Source: Nocardioides sp. CFH 31398 | GTDB taxonomy: Bacteria; Actinomycetota; Actinomycetes; Propionibacteriales; Nocardioidaceae | Direction of reading: 5' to 3' | DNA: 64,000 bases | NCBI RefSeq assembly: GCF_022436705.1 | Contig: NZ_JAKUHT010000029.1 | Coordinates: forward strand, 18,873-82,872 | Part shown: positions 11,269 to 19,298 of the stretch, piece after piece | Numbering within the stretch: the first letter of the stretch is position 1 | Layout: every line of letters begins with the position of its first letter | The notes under the pieces: generated by a model | What the model was told of the DNA's origin: nothing | The model's database searches: none | What the model saw: the letters and a program-made list of their open reading frames with translations, nothing else | Program-made: the position numbers and the translations under genes

Positions 11269-12388
11269 CAGCGAGCACCTCCCATGAGGTCGCAGAACCG
11301 GTCGAACAGGTACGCCGCGTCGTGCGGCCCGGCCGCGGCCTCGGGGTGGTACTGCACCGAGAACGCCCGCAGCCTCTCCGCGTCGTCGCGGAGCTCGAGG
11401 CCCTCGACGACGTCGTCGTTGAGGCAGACGTGGCTGACGCTCGCCGCGCCGTACGGCGTGGCCGTGACGGCGTCCAGCGGCGCGTCGACCGCGAAGCCGT
11501 GGTTGTGGGCGGTGACCTCGACGCGCCCGGTGGTGCGGTCCATCACGGGCTGGTTGATGCCGCGGTGGCCGTAGGTGAGCTTGTAGGTGCCGAAGCCGAG
11601 CGCGCGGCCGAACAGCTGGTTGCCGAAGCAGATCCCGAAGTACGGCAGACCCTCGTCGAGCGCCCCCTGCAGCAGGGCGATCTGGTCGGTCGTGGCGGCC
11701 GGGTCGCCGGGGCCGTTGGAGTAGAAGAGCCCGTCGGGCGAGACGGCGCGGACGTCGTCCAGCGAGGCGGTCGCGGGCAGCACGTGCACCTCGACGCCGC
11801 GGGCGGCGAGCATCCGCGGGGTGTTGGCCTTGATGCCGAGGTCGAGCGCGGCGACGCGCAGGCGGGCGGTGCCCTCGGCGGGGACGACGTACTGCTCGGC
11901 GGTGGTCACCTCCCCCGCCAGCTCGGCGCCGGCCATCGGCGCCGACGCCTGCACGCGCTCCAGGAGCGCGGCGGCGTCGGTGGTCGGAGAGGATATGCCC
12001 CACCGCAATGCGCCGCGCTCGCGAGGTGGCGGGTGAGCGCCCGGGTGTCGACCCCGGAGATGCCCACCACCCCCTGCTCGCGCAGGGCGTCGTCGAGCGA
12101 GGCGTTCGCACGCCAGGACGACGGGCGGCGCGCGGGATCGCGGACGACGTACCCCGCGACCCAGATGCGACGCGACTCCGGGTCCTCGTCGTTGACGCCG
12201 GTGTTGCCCACGTGCGGGGCCGTCATGACGACGACCTGCCGGTGGTAGCTCGGGTCGGTGAGCGTCTCCTGGTAGCCGGTCATGCCGGTCGAGAACACGG
12301 CCTCGCCGAAGGTCTCCCCCTCGGCGCCGTAGGACTCCCCGGTGAACGTGCGTCCGTCCTCGAGCACGAGGATCGCAGGCGAGACCAC
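11268..12388 (-). pseudogene. carA: Carbamoyl phosphate synthase small subunit, interrupted by a one-base frameshift
   Basis: Glutamine amidotransferase subunit of carbamoyl phosphate synthase. The N-terminal domain reads from GTG 12388 (AILVLEDGRTFTGESYGAEG to SGVDTRALTRHL). The rest reads in another frame from about 12020 (ERGALRWGISS onward) to TGA 11268, with the class I glutaminase nucleophile in FGICFGNQLFGRALG and His/Glu in VQYHPEA. One missing G (plus strand) after about 12023 explains the shift: adding it restores HLRERGALRW. Without it the first frame ends near 11906 after about 160 residues. The GTG has GGAGG six bases upstream, inside the PyrR leader. The gene is normally essential for pyrimidine and arginine prototrophy, so sequencing error or a very recent mutation is likely. 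The downstream TTG at 12008 is not a believable start. Confidence 0.85.
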
Positions 12389-12391
12389 GCC

Positions 12392-12449
12392 GTACCTCCT
12401 TCTCCGCCTCACGGGACGGCCAGTTAAAGGATGTCGGTCGGCGCGACCC
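12392..12449 (-). promoter_or_regulatory. Promoter and PyrR-binding leader of carA-carB
   Basis: On the minus strand a -10-like TAGGGT (12449-12444) is followed by a leader reading TCCTTTAACT, then GTCCCGTGAGGCGG, then GAAGGAGGT just before the carA GTG. The middle part matches the PyrR loop consensus UCCNGNGAGG. The same leader, with few changes, precedes pyrR. In Mycobacterium, PyrR with UMP is known to bind such leaders and hide the ribosome binding site; translational repression here is inferred from that. Confidence 0.75.
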
Positions 12450-12487
12450 TACCAGCGCGGCGACCCACCCATTCCTGACCGTTTCAC

Positions 12488-12499
12488 TACACTTCGGCC
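12488..12499 (+). promoter_or_regulatory. Leaderless -10 promoter of the beta-propeller gene
   Basis: TACACT at 12488-12493 is followed by six bases and then the ATG at 12500. This is the spacing expected of a leaderless actinobacterial transcript that begins at the start codon. No Shine-Dalgarno sequence and no clear -35 are visible. The stretch ACTACACTTCGGCCATG is nearly the same as that of the facing sulfotransferase gene. Confidence 0.5.
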
Positions 12500-13411
12500 A
12501 TGACCGTCCTCGACCTGGGCCTGCCCTTCCTCGACGAGCCGCGCGTGGTCGTCCCCGCGCCCGACGCGGGCCCCGGCAACTGGAGCGGGGCCGCGTCCGC
12601 CGTCCTCGTCGACGGCGTGACCTACCTCACCTACCGCGTCCGCCGCCCGCTCACGGAGGGCCGCGGGGTCGCGGTCGTCGTCGCGGCGTCGCCGGACGGC
12701 GTCGCCTTCGAGACCGTGTGCGAGGTCGAGCGGGACGAGTTCGGGGCGGAGTCCTTCGAGCGTCCCGTCGTGCTGCGGCGTCCGGACGGCGGCTGGCGCC
12801 TCTACCTGTCGTGCGCCACCCCCGGCTCGAAGCACTGGTGGGTGGAGGCCCTCGACGCCGACACCGTCGAGGAGCTGCCCCGGGGGCGCCGCACCGTGAC
12901 CCTGCCCGGTGACGAGACCGTCGGCGTCAAGGACCCCGTCGTCGCGGTGGACGACGCCGGCGGCTGGCACCTCTGGTCGTGCGACCACCCCCTCACCGAC
13001 ACCGGGGAGGAGGACCGCATGTCGACGTCGTACCACTCGAGCTCCGACGGCCTGGCCTGGACGCGGCACGGCACCGTCCTCTCCCCGCGGTCCGGCATGT
13101 GGGACGCGCGGGGTGCCCGGGTCACCGCGGTGGTGTCGCTCGACCCCCTCGTCGTCCTGTACGACGGGCGCCCCCGCAAGGAGGACAACTGGCACGAGCG
13201 CTGCGGGGTCGCGACCGGGGAGCCCGGTGCCGGCCCGGCCTCGGCGCTGACGAGCCGGACGACGCAGCCGCTGGCCTCCCAGGACTCCGACGGCGCCTGG
13301 CGGTACGCGGCGACGGTCCGGCTGCCCGACGGCCGCCTGCGCTGCTACGCGGAGATCGCACGCCCGGACGGCGCGCACGACCTGGTGACGGGGATCCTCA
13401 CCGGCTGGTGA
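12500..13411 (+). CDS. GH43/GH32-like five-bladed beta-propeller protein, putative glycoside hydrolase
   Basis: 303 residues without signal peptide. Repeating blade-like segments end in short aromatic strands: VDGVTYLTYRVRR, DGGWRLYLSCATPGSKHWWV, DDAGGWHLWSCDHPL, DPLVVLYDGRPRKEDNWHER and DGAWRYAATVRLPDGRLRCY. Such patterns occur in the GH43/GH32/GH130 five-bladed propellers that act on arabinans, fructans or mannosides. Possible acidic catalytic residues (Asp near residue 15, Asp in VKDPVVAV, Glu) are present but cannot be assigned. It is leaderless and tail-to-tail with a sulfotransferase, inside the pyr cluster. Substrate and activity are unproven. Confidence 0.65.
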   Translation: MTVLDLGLPFLDEPRVVVPAPDAGPGNWSGAASAVLVDGVTYLTYRVRRPLTEGRGVAVVVAASPDGVAFETVCEVERDEFGAESFERPVVLRRPDGGWRLYLSCATPGSKHWWVEALDADTVEELPRGRRTVTLPGDETVGVKDPVVAVDDAGGWHLWSCDHPLTDTGEEDRMSTSYHSSSDGLAWTRHGTVLSPRSGMWDARGARVTAVVSLDPLVVLYDGRPRKEDNWHERCGVATGEPGAGPASALTSRTTQPLASQDSDGAWRYAATVRLPDGRLRCYAEIARPDGAHDLVTGILTGW

Positions 13412-13441
13412 GGCCCCGGCGCGGGGCGGACCCGGCCGGGC

Positions 13442-14431
13442 TCAGCCGGCCTGGCCGACCCGCTGCTGCTCCTCCGCCTGGCGGGTGGCGAACGACCCGC
13501 CGTCGCGGTGCAGCAGCCACTCGGAGAAGTCCTGCCCGGTCAGCTCGGTCAGCAGCGCGATGTCCTCGCGGTGCGGCTCGAGGAGGAGCGAGCGCTGCTC
13601 GGGCGTGAGGCTGGGGCGACCGCCCTCGCCGCTGCGCTGGAGCTGACGGACCAGCGGGCTGCTGGCCCTGCGCCACGCCTGCGGCGGTGCGAACTGGCCC
13701 GCCCACGCCCCGGCGCGGATGACGGGGCCCAGGAGCCTCGTGCGCAGACCGTCCTCGACGAAGGGTCGCGAGTTGTCGGCAGGGATGGTCTCGATCTCGA
13801 CGGGCGGGACGCCGAGGAAGTCGAAGACCCGTCGCAGGGTCGGTCCGGGCGAGGCGACCAGCTCCTTGTAGCGGAGCAGGAGCACCTGGTCCGCGGGGAC
13901 GTGGTCGTACAGGTCCGCCAGCTGCCGGCCGTACATGCCCAGCGACGAGTAGTGCCAGAACGGCGCCCAGCCCTGGTCGATGCGCCACTGCTCGCGCTTC
14001 ACGGCCTCGACGACGTCGCACCGGGGCTCGAGCCCGTCCATCCACAGGTGCATCCAGTTGGAGTACGCCCGGTCGACCGGGTCCCGGAGCACGGCGACGA
14101 GCTTCGCGTCGGGGTTGTCCGCGGCGATGCGGCGCCGCGCGTCGCGGTTGTACAGGTAGAACGGCGTGCTCTCACCGCGCAGCGCGCCCTCGGGGGCGCC
14201 GTCGAACAGGGCGAGGTAGCGCTCGCGCTGCCAGACCCACTCCTGGTTGCTGTGGGCGTCGCCCGGGCCCTTGTACGCCGGCGGCGGCGAGTCGCCGCAC
14301 ATGTAGTACTTCGGCTCCTTCGGGCGGGACAGGAACAGCCCGGGGTGCTGCTCCAGCGCCTTGTGCAGCGCGCTCGTGCCCGCCTTCGGGGCGCCGATCA
14401 GGAAGAAGTCAGGGCCGCGGCGTCGTGCCAT
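13442..14431 (-). CDS. PAPS-dependent sulfotransferase domain protein
   Basis: 329 residues, predicted cytoplasmic. The 5'-phosphosulfate loop is GAPKAGTSALHKAL near residue 13 and the 3'-phosphate-binding stretch is LVAVLRDPVDRAYSNW near residue 115; both are classic PAPS sulfotransferase motifs. A conserved C-terminal region (YKELVASPGPTLRRVFDFLGV) also fits. The family transfers sulfate to carbohydrate, lipid or small-molecule acceptors; the acceptor is unknown here. The ATG at 14431 was preferred over an upstream in-frame start because a -10-like TACACT sits exactly six bases before it. It is convergent with the beta-propeller gene and divergent from the phosphoesterase. Confidence 0.85.
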   Translation of the reverse strand: MARRRGPDFFLIGAPKAGTSALHKALEQHPGLFLSRPKEPKYYMCGDSPPPAYKGPGDAHSNQEWVWQRERYLALFDGAPEGALRGESTPFYLYNRDARRRIAADNPDAKLVAVLRDPVDRAYSNWMHLWMDGLEPRCDVVEAVKREQWRIDQGWAPFWHYSSLGMYGRQLADLYDHVPADQVLLLRYKELVASPGPTLRRVFDFLGVPPVEIETIPADNSRPFVEDGLRTRLLGPVIRAGAWAGQFAPPQAWRRASSPLVRQLQRSGEGGRPSLTPEQRSLLLEPHREDIALLTELTGQDFSEWLLHRDGGSFATRQAEEQQRVGQAG

Positions 14432-14443
14432 GACCAAAGTGTA
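14432..14443 (-). promoter_or_regulatory. Leaderless -10 promoter of the sulfotransferase
   Basis: On the minus strand TACACT (14443-14438) is followed by six bases and the ATG at 14431. The 17-base stretch ACTACACTTTGGTCATG differs at only two positions from the start region of the facing beta-propeller gene at 12500. Confidence 0.5.
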
Positions 14444-14538
14444 GTCATCTGATCGACTTGGTGGCCATGGCTGCACCGGACCGCGCCGGCGCCGAGACCC
14501 CCTCCCGCGGCGTCGATGGCCGCTGAGACAGTGGGGTC

Positions 14539-15561
14539 ATGGCCCTCCCCCGCCTCGCGGCCGTCCTGGCCGTCCCCACCCTCGCCCTCGGCCTCCTGCT
14601 CGGCTCCGCCACGCCCGGAGTCGCCGCCGACCCCGAGGACGACCCGCGCTTCACCCTCGCCGTCATCCCCGACACCCAGGACGAGGTGGTCCGCGCCGAC
14701 GACGGCCGCTTCGCCCAGCGCACCCGCTGGCTGGCCGACCGTGCCGCCGCCGACGACCTGCGCTTCGTGCTGCACACCGGTGACGTGGCGAACTGGGGCT
14801 GGGCGGCGCCCGAGCAGCTGTCGCGGGCCAAGGCGGCCATGCAGGTGCTGGGCGCCGCGGGCGTCCCGTGGCAGCTCGCGCTCGGCAACCACGACAGCCG
14901 CCGGCACGGGTGGGACGGGCAGGGTGGCTACGGCCGGTTGCCCTACGTGCAGAACCCCGAGTGCACGCAGCGGTTCGCCGCCGCGTGCACCGACGCCGCG
15001 CTGCTCCGACGGACCGACGAGACCGACGAGGCGTTCGCGCGGGGCTTCGCCGGGCGCTTCGAGGCGGACTCGATCGCCAACGCCTACCGGCGCTTCGACG
15101 CCGGCGGGCTGCGGTGGATGGTGCTGAGCCTCGAGCCGTGGCCCCGCGCCGAGGTGGTGGCCTGGGCCAACCGCGTCGTCGCCCAGCACCCGCGACGCAA
15201 CGTCGTCATCGCCACCCACAGCTACCTCGCGGACGACGGCTCCATCGCCACGTCCGCCGAGTACGGCGACACCAGCCCGCAGCAGCTGTGGCAGCAGCTG
15301 GTCTCGCAGCACGCCAACATCAAACTCGTCTTCTCGGGCCACACCGGCGCCGCGGCGTACCGCACGGACACCGGGGTGCACGGCAACCGGGTCGCGTCGT
15401 TCCTCGGCGCCTTCCACTCCCCCGACGCCAACCCGGTCCGGCTCGTCACCGTCGACCCGGAGGCCGGTGCCGTCTTCTCCCGCTTCCGCGTCCCGTCCAC
15501 CGGCGGGCACCTGTCGCAGTACGACGCCTACGTCAACGGGCTGGACTTCGTGCGCCCCTGA
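14539..15561 (+). CDS. Secreted calcineurin-like metallophosphoesterase
   Basis: 340 residues. An N-terminal signal peptide (about residues 1-29, ending TPGVAA) indicates export. Metal-binding motifs of the calcineurin-like fold follow in order: VIPDTQDE near residue 43, LHTGDVANWG near 80, LGNHDSRRHG near 113, ATHSYL near 220 and FSGHTGAA near 265. The GNH(D/E) motif is intact. Similar secreted proteins act as phosphodiesterases or phosphatases on lipid- or sugar-linked phosphates, but the substrate is unknown. A GACAGT six bases before the ATG is a weak -10 candidate. It is transcribed divergently from the sulfotransferase and towards pyrC. Confidence 0.85.
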   Translation: MALPRLAAVLAVPTLALGLLLGSATPGVAADPEDDPRFTLAVIPDTQDEVVRADDGRFAQRTRWLADRAAADDLRFVLHTGDVANWGWAAPEQLSRAKAAMQVLGAAGVPWQLALGNHDSRRHGWDGQGGYGRLPYVQNPECTQRFAAACTDAALLRRTDETDEAFARGFAGRFEADSIANAYRRFDAGGLRWMVLSLEPWPRAEVVAWANRVVAQHPRRNVVIATHSYLADDGSIATSAEYGDTSPQQLWQQLVSQHANIKLVFSGHTGAAAYRTDTGVHGNRVASFLGAFHSPDANPVRLVTVDPEAGAVFSRFRVPSTGGHLSQYDAYVNGLDFVRP

Positions 15562-15567
15562 CCCGAC

Positions 15568-15581
15568 CGGGGTCGTCCCCG
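15568..15581. terminator. Short hairpin between convergent phosphoesterase and pyrC
   Basis: CGGGG at 15568-15572, a four-base loop, and CCCCG at 15577-15581, placed just after the plus-strand stop and before the minus-strand pyrC stop. No T-tract follows. Likely a bidirectional terminator; this rests on position only. Confidence 0.4.
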
Positions 15582-15596
15582 ACCGTCGGGCCGCGG

Positions 15597-16907
15597 TCAG
15601 ACCGCGTGGGTGACCCGGCCCCGCAGCACGGTCGCCCGCACCCGACCGACGAGCTCGCGCCCGTGCCAGGGGTTGTTGCGCGACAGCGAGTACGTCGCGT
15701 CCCGGTCGACCCTGACCCGCGCCGACGGGTCGACGAGCACGACGTTCGCCGGCTCCCCCACGGCCAGCGGACGGCCCTGGCCGGCCAGGCCGGCGATGCG
15801 GGCCGGGTTGGCGGACATCACCCGGGCGACGTCGTCCCACCCGAACGGGCCTCCCTCGGCACCGGCCACCATCACGGTCGACACGACCGCCAGGGCCGTC
15901 TCGAGCCCGACCATGCCGAACGCGGCGTCGGTGAACGCGTGCTCCTTGTCGTGCCGCGCGTGGGGGGCATGGTCGGTGGCGACGGCGTCGATGGTCCCGT
16001 CGGCCAGGGCGGCCCGCAGGGCGGCGACGTCCTCGGCGGGGCGCAGCGGCGGGTTGACCTTGTACGTCGGGTCGTAGCCGGCGAGCTCGTCGGTGGTGAG
16101 CAGCAGGTGGTGGGGGGTGACCTCGGCGGTGACCGGCAGCCCCTGCGCCTTGGCCCAGCGGAGCACCTCGACCGTGCCGGCGGTCGAGACGTGGCACACG
16201 TGCACCCGCGAGCCGGTGTGGCGGGCGAGCATGACGTCCCGGGCGACGATCGTCTCCTCGGCGACGCCGGGCCAGCCGGGCAGCCCGAGCCGCCCCGAGG
16301 TCTCGCCCTCGTGGCAGCAGGCGTCGGGCCCGGCGAGGGTGGGGTCCTGGGCGTGCTGGGCGACCACGCCGCCGAACGCCTTGACGTACTCCAGGGCCCG
16401 TCGCATCACCCGGGCGTCGGCGACGCAGCGCCCGTCGTCCGAGAACACCCGGACGGCGGCCCGCGACCGCGCCATCAGCCCCAGCTCGGCGAGCTGCTGG
16501 CCCTCCAGGCCATGGGTCACGGCCCCGACCGGCTGGACGTCGACGAGCCCCGCGGCGCGCCCGAGGTCGAGCACGCGCTCCGCGGCCTCGGCGGTGTCGG
16601 TGACCGGCGAGGTGTTGGCCATCGCCAGGACGGCGGTGTAGCCCCCCGCCGCCGCGGCCCGCGAGCCGGTGGCGACCGTCTCGGCGTCCTCGCGGCCGGG
16701 CTCGCGCAGGTGGGTGTGGAGGTCCACCAGCCCGGGCAGGGCGACCAGGCCGTCGGCGTCGAGCACCTCGGCGTCCCCGGGCGCACCGGCGTCGACGCCG
16801 GACCCGGTCGCACGCACGAGCCGCTCGGCCAGCAGCAGGTCGCCGCGGGTGCCGTCCGGCAGCGTCGCACCGCGCACCAGGAGCGGCCGGTCGGTCGTCT
16901 CACTCAC
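15597..16907 (-). CDS. pyrC: Dihydroorotase
   Basis: 436 residues, type I (amidohydrolase) dihydroorotase converting carbamoyl aspartate to dihydroorotate. Metal and substrate motifs are present: PGLVDLHTHLREPG near residue 57, the GGYTAVLAMANTSP stretch, VRVFSDDG near the position of the bridging ligand, VCHVSTAGTVE, EVTPHHLLLTTDEL and the catalytic Asp region VATDHAPHARHDKE near residue 310. The GTG start at 16907 overlaps the pyrB stop (GTGA). It ends the pyrR-pyrB-pyrC transcript; carA, which usually follows in this cluster, lies about 3.2 kb away beyond three unrelated genes. Confidence 0.96.
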   Translation of the reverse strand: MSETTDRPLLVRGATLPDGTRGDLLLAERLVRATGSGVDAGAPGDAEVLDADGLVALPGLVDLHTHLREPGREDAETVATGSRAAAAGGYTAVLAMANTSPVTDTAEAAERVLDLGRAAGLVDVQPVGAVTHGLEGQQLAELGLMARSRAAVRVFSDDGRCVADARVMRRALEYVKAFGGVVAQHAQDPTLAGPDACCHEGETSGRLGLPGWPGVAEETIVARDVMLARHTGSRVHVCHVSTAGTVEVLRWAKAQGLPVTAEVTPHHLLLTTDELAGYDPTYKVNPPLRPAEDVAALRAALADGTIDAVATDHAPHARHDKEHAFTDAAFGMVGLETALAVVSTVMVAGAEGGPFGWDDVARVMSANPARIAGLAGQGRPLAVGEPANVVLVDPSARVRVDRDATYSLSRNNPWHGRELVGRVRATVLRGRVTHAV

Positions 16908-17836
16908 GCGGGTTCCTCCCCAGCGAGCAGGTGGTAGAGCACGGACATGCGGACGGCGACGCCGGCCGAGACCTGGTCGAGGACCATTGACTGGGCGGCG
17001 TCCGCGGCGTCCGCGGCGATCTCGAGGCCCCGGTTCATGGGGCCGGGGTGCAGCACGGGCACCTCGTCGCCGAGCAGGGCGAGGCGGTCACGGGTCAGGC
17101 CGTAGCCGACGGTGTACTCCCGCGCGGTCGGGAAGAACCCGCCGCTCATGCGCTCGCGCTGGACCCGCAGCATCATCACCGCGTCCGCGTGGGGCAGCGC
17201 GGCGTCCAGGTCCCAGGAGGTGGCGAACCCGTCCTGCTTCGCCCAGGCCTCGACGCCCGACGGCATCAGGGTGGGCGGCGCGACGACGGTGACGCGGGCG
17301 CCGAGCCGGGTCAGCAACCGGACGTTGCTGCGGAACACCCGGCTGTGGGTGAGGTCGCCGACCAGGACGACGTGCCGGTCCGCCAGGTCACCGAGGCGGC
17401 GGGTCAGCGTGTAGGCGTCGAGCAGCGCCTGGGTCGGGTGCTCGTGGGTGCCGTCGCCGGCGTTCACGACCGACGCGTCCACCCACTCGCTGATCCGCTG
17501 CGCGGCGCCGCTCGCCCCGTGGCGGACGACGAGCGCGTCGACCCCCATCGCCGCGATCGTGAGCACGGTGTCGCGCAGGCTCTCGCCCTTCGACGCGGAG
17601 GACCCCTTGCCCGTGATGTTGATGGTGTCCGCCGAGAGCCACTTGCCCGCGATCTCGAAGCTGGATCGCGTCCGGGTGGAGTCCTCGAAGAACAGGTTGA
17701 TGACGGTGCGGCCCCGCAGGGCGGGCAGCTTCTTCACCGCCCGCCGCTGGACGTCGTGCATCTCCGCGGCGGTGGCGAACAGCACGGCGACGTCGTCGGT
17801 GGTCAGGTCGTCCACGCTCAGCAGGTGTCGCCTCAT
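16904..17836 (-). CDS. pyrB: Aspartate carbamoyltransferase catalytic subunit
   Basis: 310 residues. Condenses carbamoyl phosphate with aspartate. The carbamoyl-phosphate signature EDSTRTRSSFE is near residue 51, with GSSASKGESLRDT near 79, RHGASGAA near 105, HPTQALLDAYTL near 134 and the aspartate-binding HPGPMNRGLEI near 265. No regulatory pyrI gene is adjacent, as usual for Actinobacteria. The ATG at 17836 overlaps the pyrR stop and its own stop overlaps pyrC, so expression should follow PyrR control at the pyrR leader. Confidence 0.97.
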   Translation of the reverse strand: MRRHLLSVDDLTTDDVAVLFATAAEMHDVQRRAVKKLPALRGRTVINLFFEDSTRTRSSFEIAGKWLSADTINITGKGSSASKGESLRDTVLTIAAMGVDALVVRHGASGAAQRISEWVDASVVNAGDGTHEHPTQALLDAYTLTRRLGDLADRHVVLVGDLTHSRVFRSNVRLLTRLGARVTVVAPPTLMPSGVEAWAKQDGFATSWDLDAALPHADAVMMLRVQRERMSGGFFPTAREYTVGYGLTRDRLALLGDEVPVLHPGPMNRGLEIAADAADAAQSMVLDQVSAGVAVRMSVLYHLLAGEEPA

Positions 17837-18396
17837 CCGATCAGCACCTCGTCGCGGCCGTCGGTCTCCTCGAGCCGGCAGCCGACCCGCTCGGCGAGGG
17901 CGCTCGGGAGGTTCTTGCCGACGTGGTCGGCGCGGATCGGCAGCTCGCGGTGGCCGCGGTCGACGAGCACCGCGAGCCGGACGGCGGCCGGCCGGCCGAG
18001 GTCGGCGAGCGCGTCGAGGGCCGCGCGGACCGTGCGCCCCGAGAACAGGACGTCGTCCACGAGCACGACGACCTTGCCGTCGACGCCGCCGGGGGGCACC
18101 TCGGTGTGGTGCACGCCGCGGGTGGGCTGGCGGCGCAGGTCGTCGCGGTAGAGGGTCACGTCGAGGGACCCGGTGGCGACCGGGGCGCCCTCCACCGCCT
18201 CGATCCGCTGCGCGATGCGACGCGCGAGCGGGACGCCGCGCGTGGGCAGCCCGAGCAGCACCAGGTCGGTGGCGCCGCGGTTGCGCTCGAGGATCTCGTG
18301 CGCGATCCGGGTCAGCGCCCGGGACACGTCGCGGGCGTCCATGACGGCGCGGCCGTGCTCGTCGAGCTCGGTGGGGACTCCGACCACTCCGGCCAC
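17833..18396 (-). CDS. pyrR: Bifunctional pyr operon regulator / uracil phosphoribosyltransferase
   Basis: 187 residues. RNA-binding repressor of pyrimidine genes with a phosphoribosyltransferase fold. The PRPP loop VVVLVDDVLFSGRTVRAAL lies near residue 107. The N-terminal MDARDVSRALTRIAHEILERN and TDLVLLGLPTRGVPLARRI and the C-terminal VDRGHRELPIRADHVGKNLP are typical of PyrR. It starts at GTG 18396 after GGAGG spaced six bases, inside a PyrR-type leader, which suggests autoregulation. First gene of pyrR-pyrB-pyrC. Confidence 0.97.
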   Translation of the reverse strand: MAGVVGVPTELDEHGRAVMDARDVSRALTRIAHEILERNRGATDLVLLGLPTRGVPLARRIAQRIEAVEGAPVATGSLDVTLYRDDLRRQPTRGVHHTEVPPGGVDGKVVVLVDDVLFSGRTVRAALDALADLGRPAAVRLAVLVDRGHRELPIRADHVGKNLPSALAERVGCRLEETDGRDEVLIG

Positions 18397-18401
18397 CCCG
18401 A

Positions 18402-18460
18402 CCTCCTTCCCCGCCTCACGGGACGGTGACTTAAAGGACGTCTGTGCGCGGGTGACCCTA
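18402..18460 (-). promoter_or_regulatory. Promoter and PyrR-binding leader of pyrR-pyrB-pyrC
   Basis: On the minus strand: -10-like TAGGGT (18460-18455), then GTCCTTTAAGTCACC, then GTCCCGTGAGGCGG and GAAGGAGGT leading into the pyrR GTG. The segment matches UCCNGNGAGG and closely copies the carA leader in both sequence and distance to the start. The -35 would fall inside the end of the DUF1206 gene. PyrR-UMP translational repression is the likely mechanism, by analogy with mycobacteria. Confidence 0.78.
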
Positions 18461-18463
18461 CCC

Positions 18464-19291
18464 CTACCGCGAGAGGTGCCGGGCCCGCGCGAAGCAGAAC
18501 AGGCCGAAGCACCCGATGCCGAGCGCCACCGCGAGGAGCAGCCACGGGCCGTACGGCAGGTCCAGGAGGCTGGCCAGGCCGTCGTCCAGGCCGCCCGACT
18601 GCCCGGACTCGTGGGTCGCGGCGGCGACCGCGAACAGGACCCCGACCAGGCCGATCGCGATGCCCTTGCCGATGTAGCCGACCTTGCCGACCAGCAGGTA
18701 CGCGCGGCCGGCGTCCCCGGTGCGTCCCTCGGTCGCCAGCTTCTCGGCGTGCTTGCCGGAGACGCCCTTGCGCACGTGGTCCGCCGCGACCGCCAGGATC
18801 ACCAGCGCGACCAGGCCGACCAGGAGCTGACCGCCGGGCAGGTTCATGATCCGGGCGGTGAGGGCCTCCTCGCCGCCCCCGCCGCCGTTGCTGCGCAGCG
18901 GCCCCGTCGCCGTGGTCGCCGCGGTGATGCCGAGGACGACCCAGCCGGACGCCTTGCCCACGTCCGTCGCCCGGTGCCGCCACAGCTCGGCGCCGTCCTC
19001 GCCGCGGTGGCCGGCGACGAGCTCGATGGCGCTCCACACGACCAGCAGCAGCATCCCGAACGCGATGAGCCACAGCGCCGCGCGGCCGAAGAGCTGCTCG
19101 GCCACCGCCTCCATGGCGCCCGAGCCGCTGGGCGCCTCGGAGCGGTCACCGAGGGCGAGCTGCACCGCGAGGGCGGCGATCACGAGGTGGACGACGCCGT
19201 ACAGCACGAGCCCGAGGCGGGCGGCGCGGTCGACCCAGTCGGAGTTCCGCGCCTGCCGGGCCGTGGCCCGGGCGTCGGCGGCGGCGGTCAC
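18464..19291 (-). CDS. DUF1206 family membrane protein
   Basis: 275 residues with six hydrophobic helices in three pairs, the DUF1206 pattern. Each pair starts with a basic segment and an RxGL/GKxG-like motif (RAARLGLVLYGVVHL; TDVGKASGWVVLG; VGKVGYIGKGIAIG), which suggests triplication of a two-helix unit. Function is unknown. It starts at GTG 19291, seven bases after the oxidoreductase stop on the same strand, so cotranscription is likely. Its stop immediately precedes the pyrR promoter. Confidence 0.85.
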   Translation of the reverse strand: MTAAADARATARQARNSDWVDRAARLGLVLYGVVHLVIAALAVQLALGDRSEAPSGSGAMEAVAEQLFGRAALWLIAFGMLLLVVWSAIELVAGHRGEDGAELWRHRATDVGKASGWVVLGITAATTATGPLRSNGGGGGEEALTARIMNLPGGQLLVGLVALVILAVAADHVRKGVSGKHAEKLATEGRTGDAGRAYLLVGKVGYIGKGIAIGLVGVLFAVAAATHESGQSGGLDDGLASLLDLPYGPWLLLAVALGIGCFGLFCFARARHLSR

Positions 19292-19298
19292 GGGCGCC

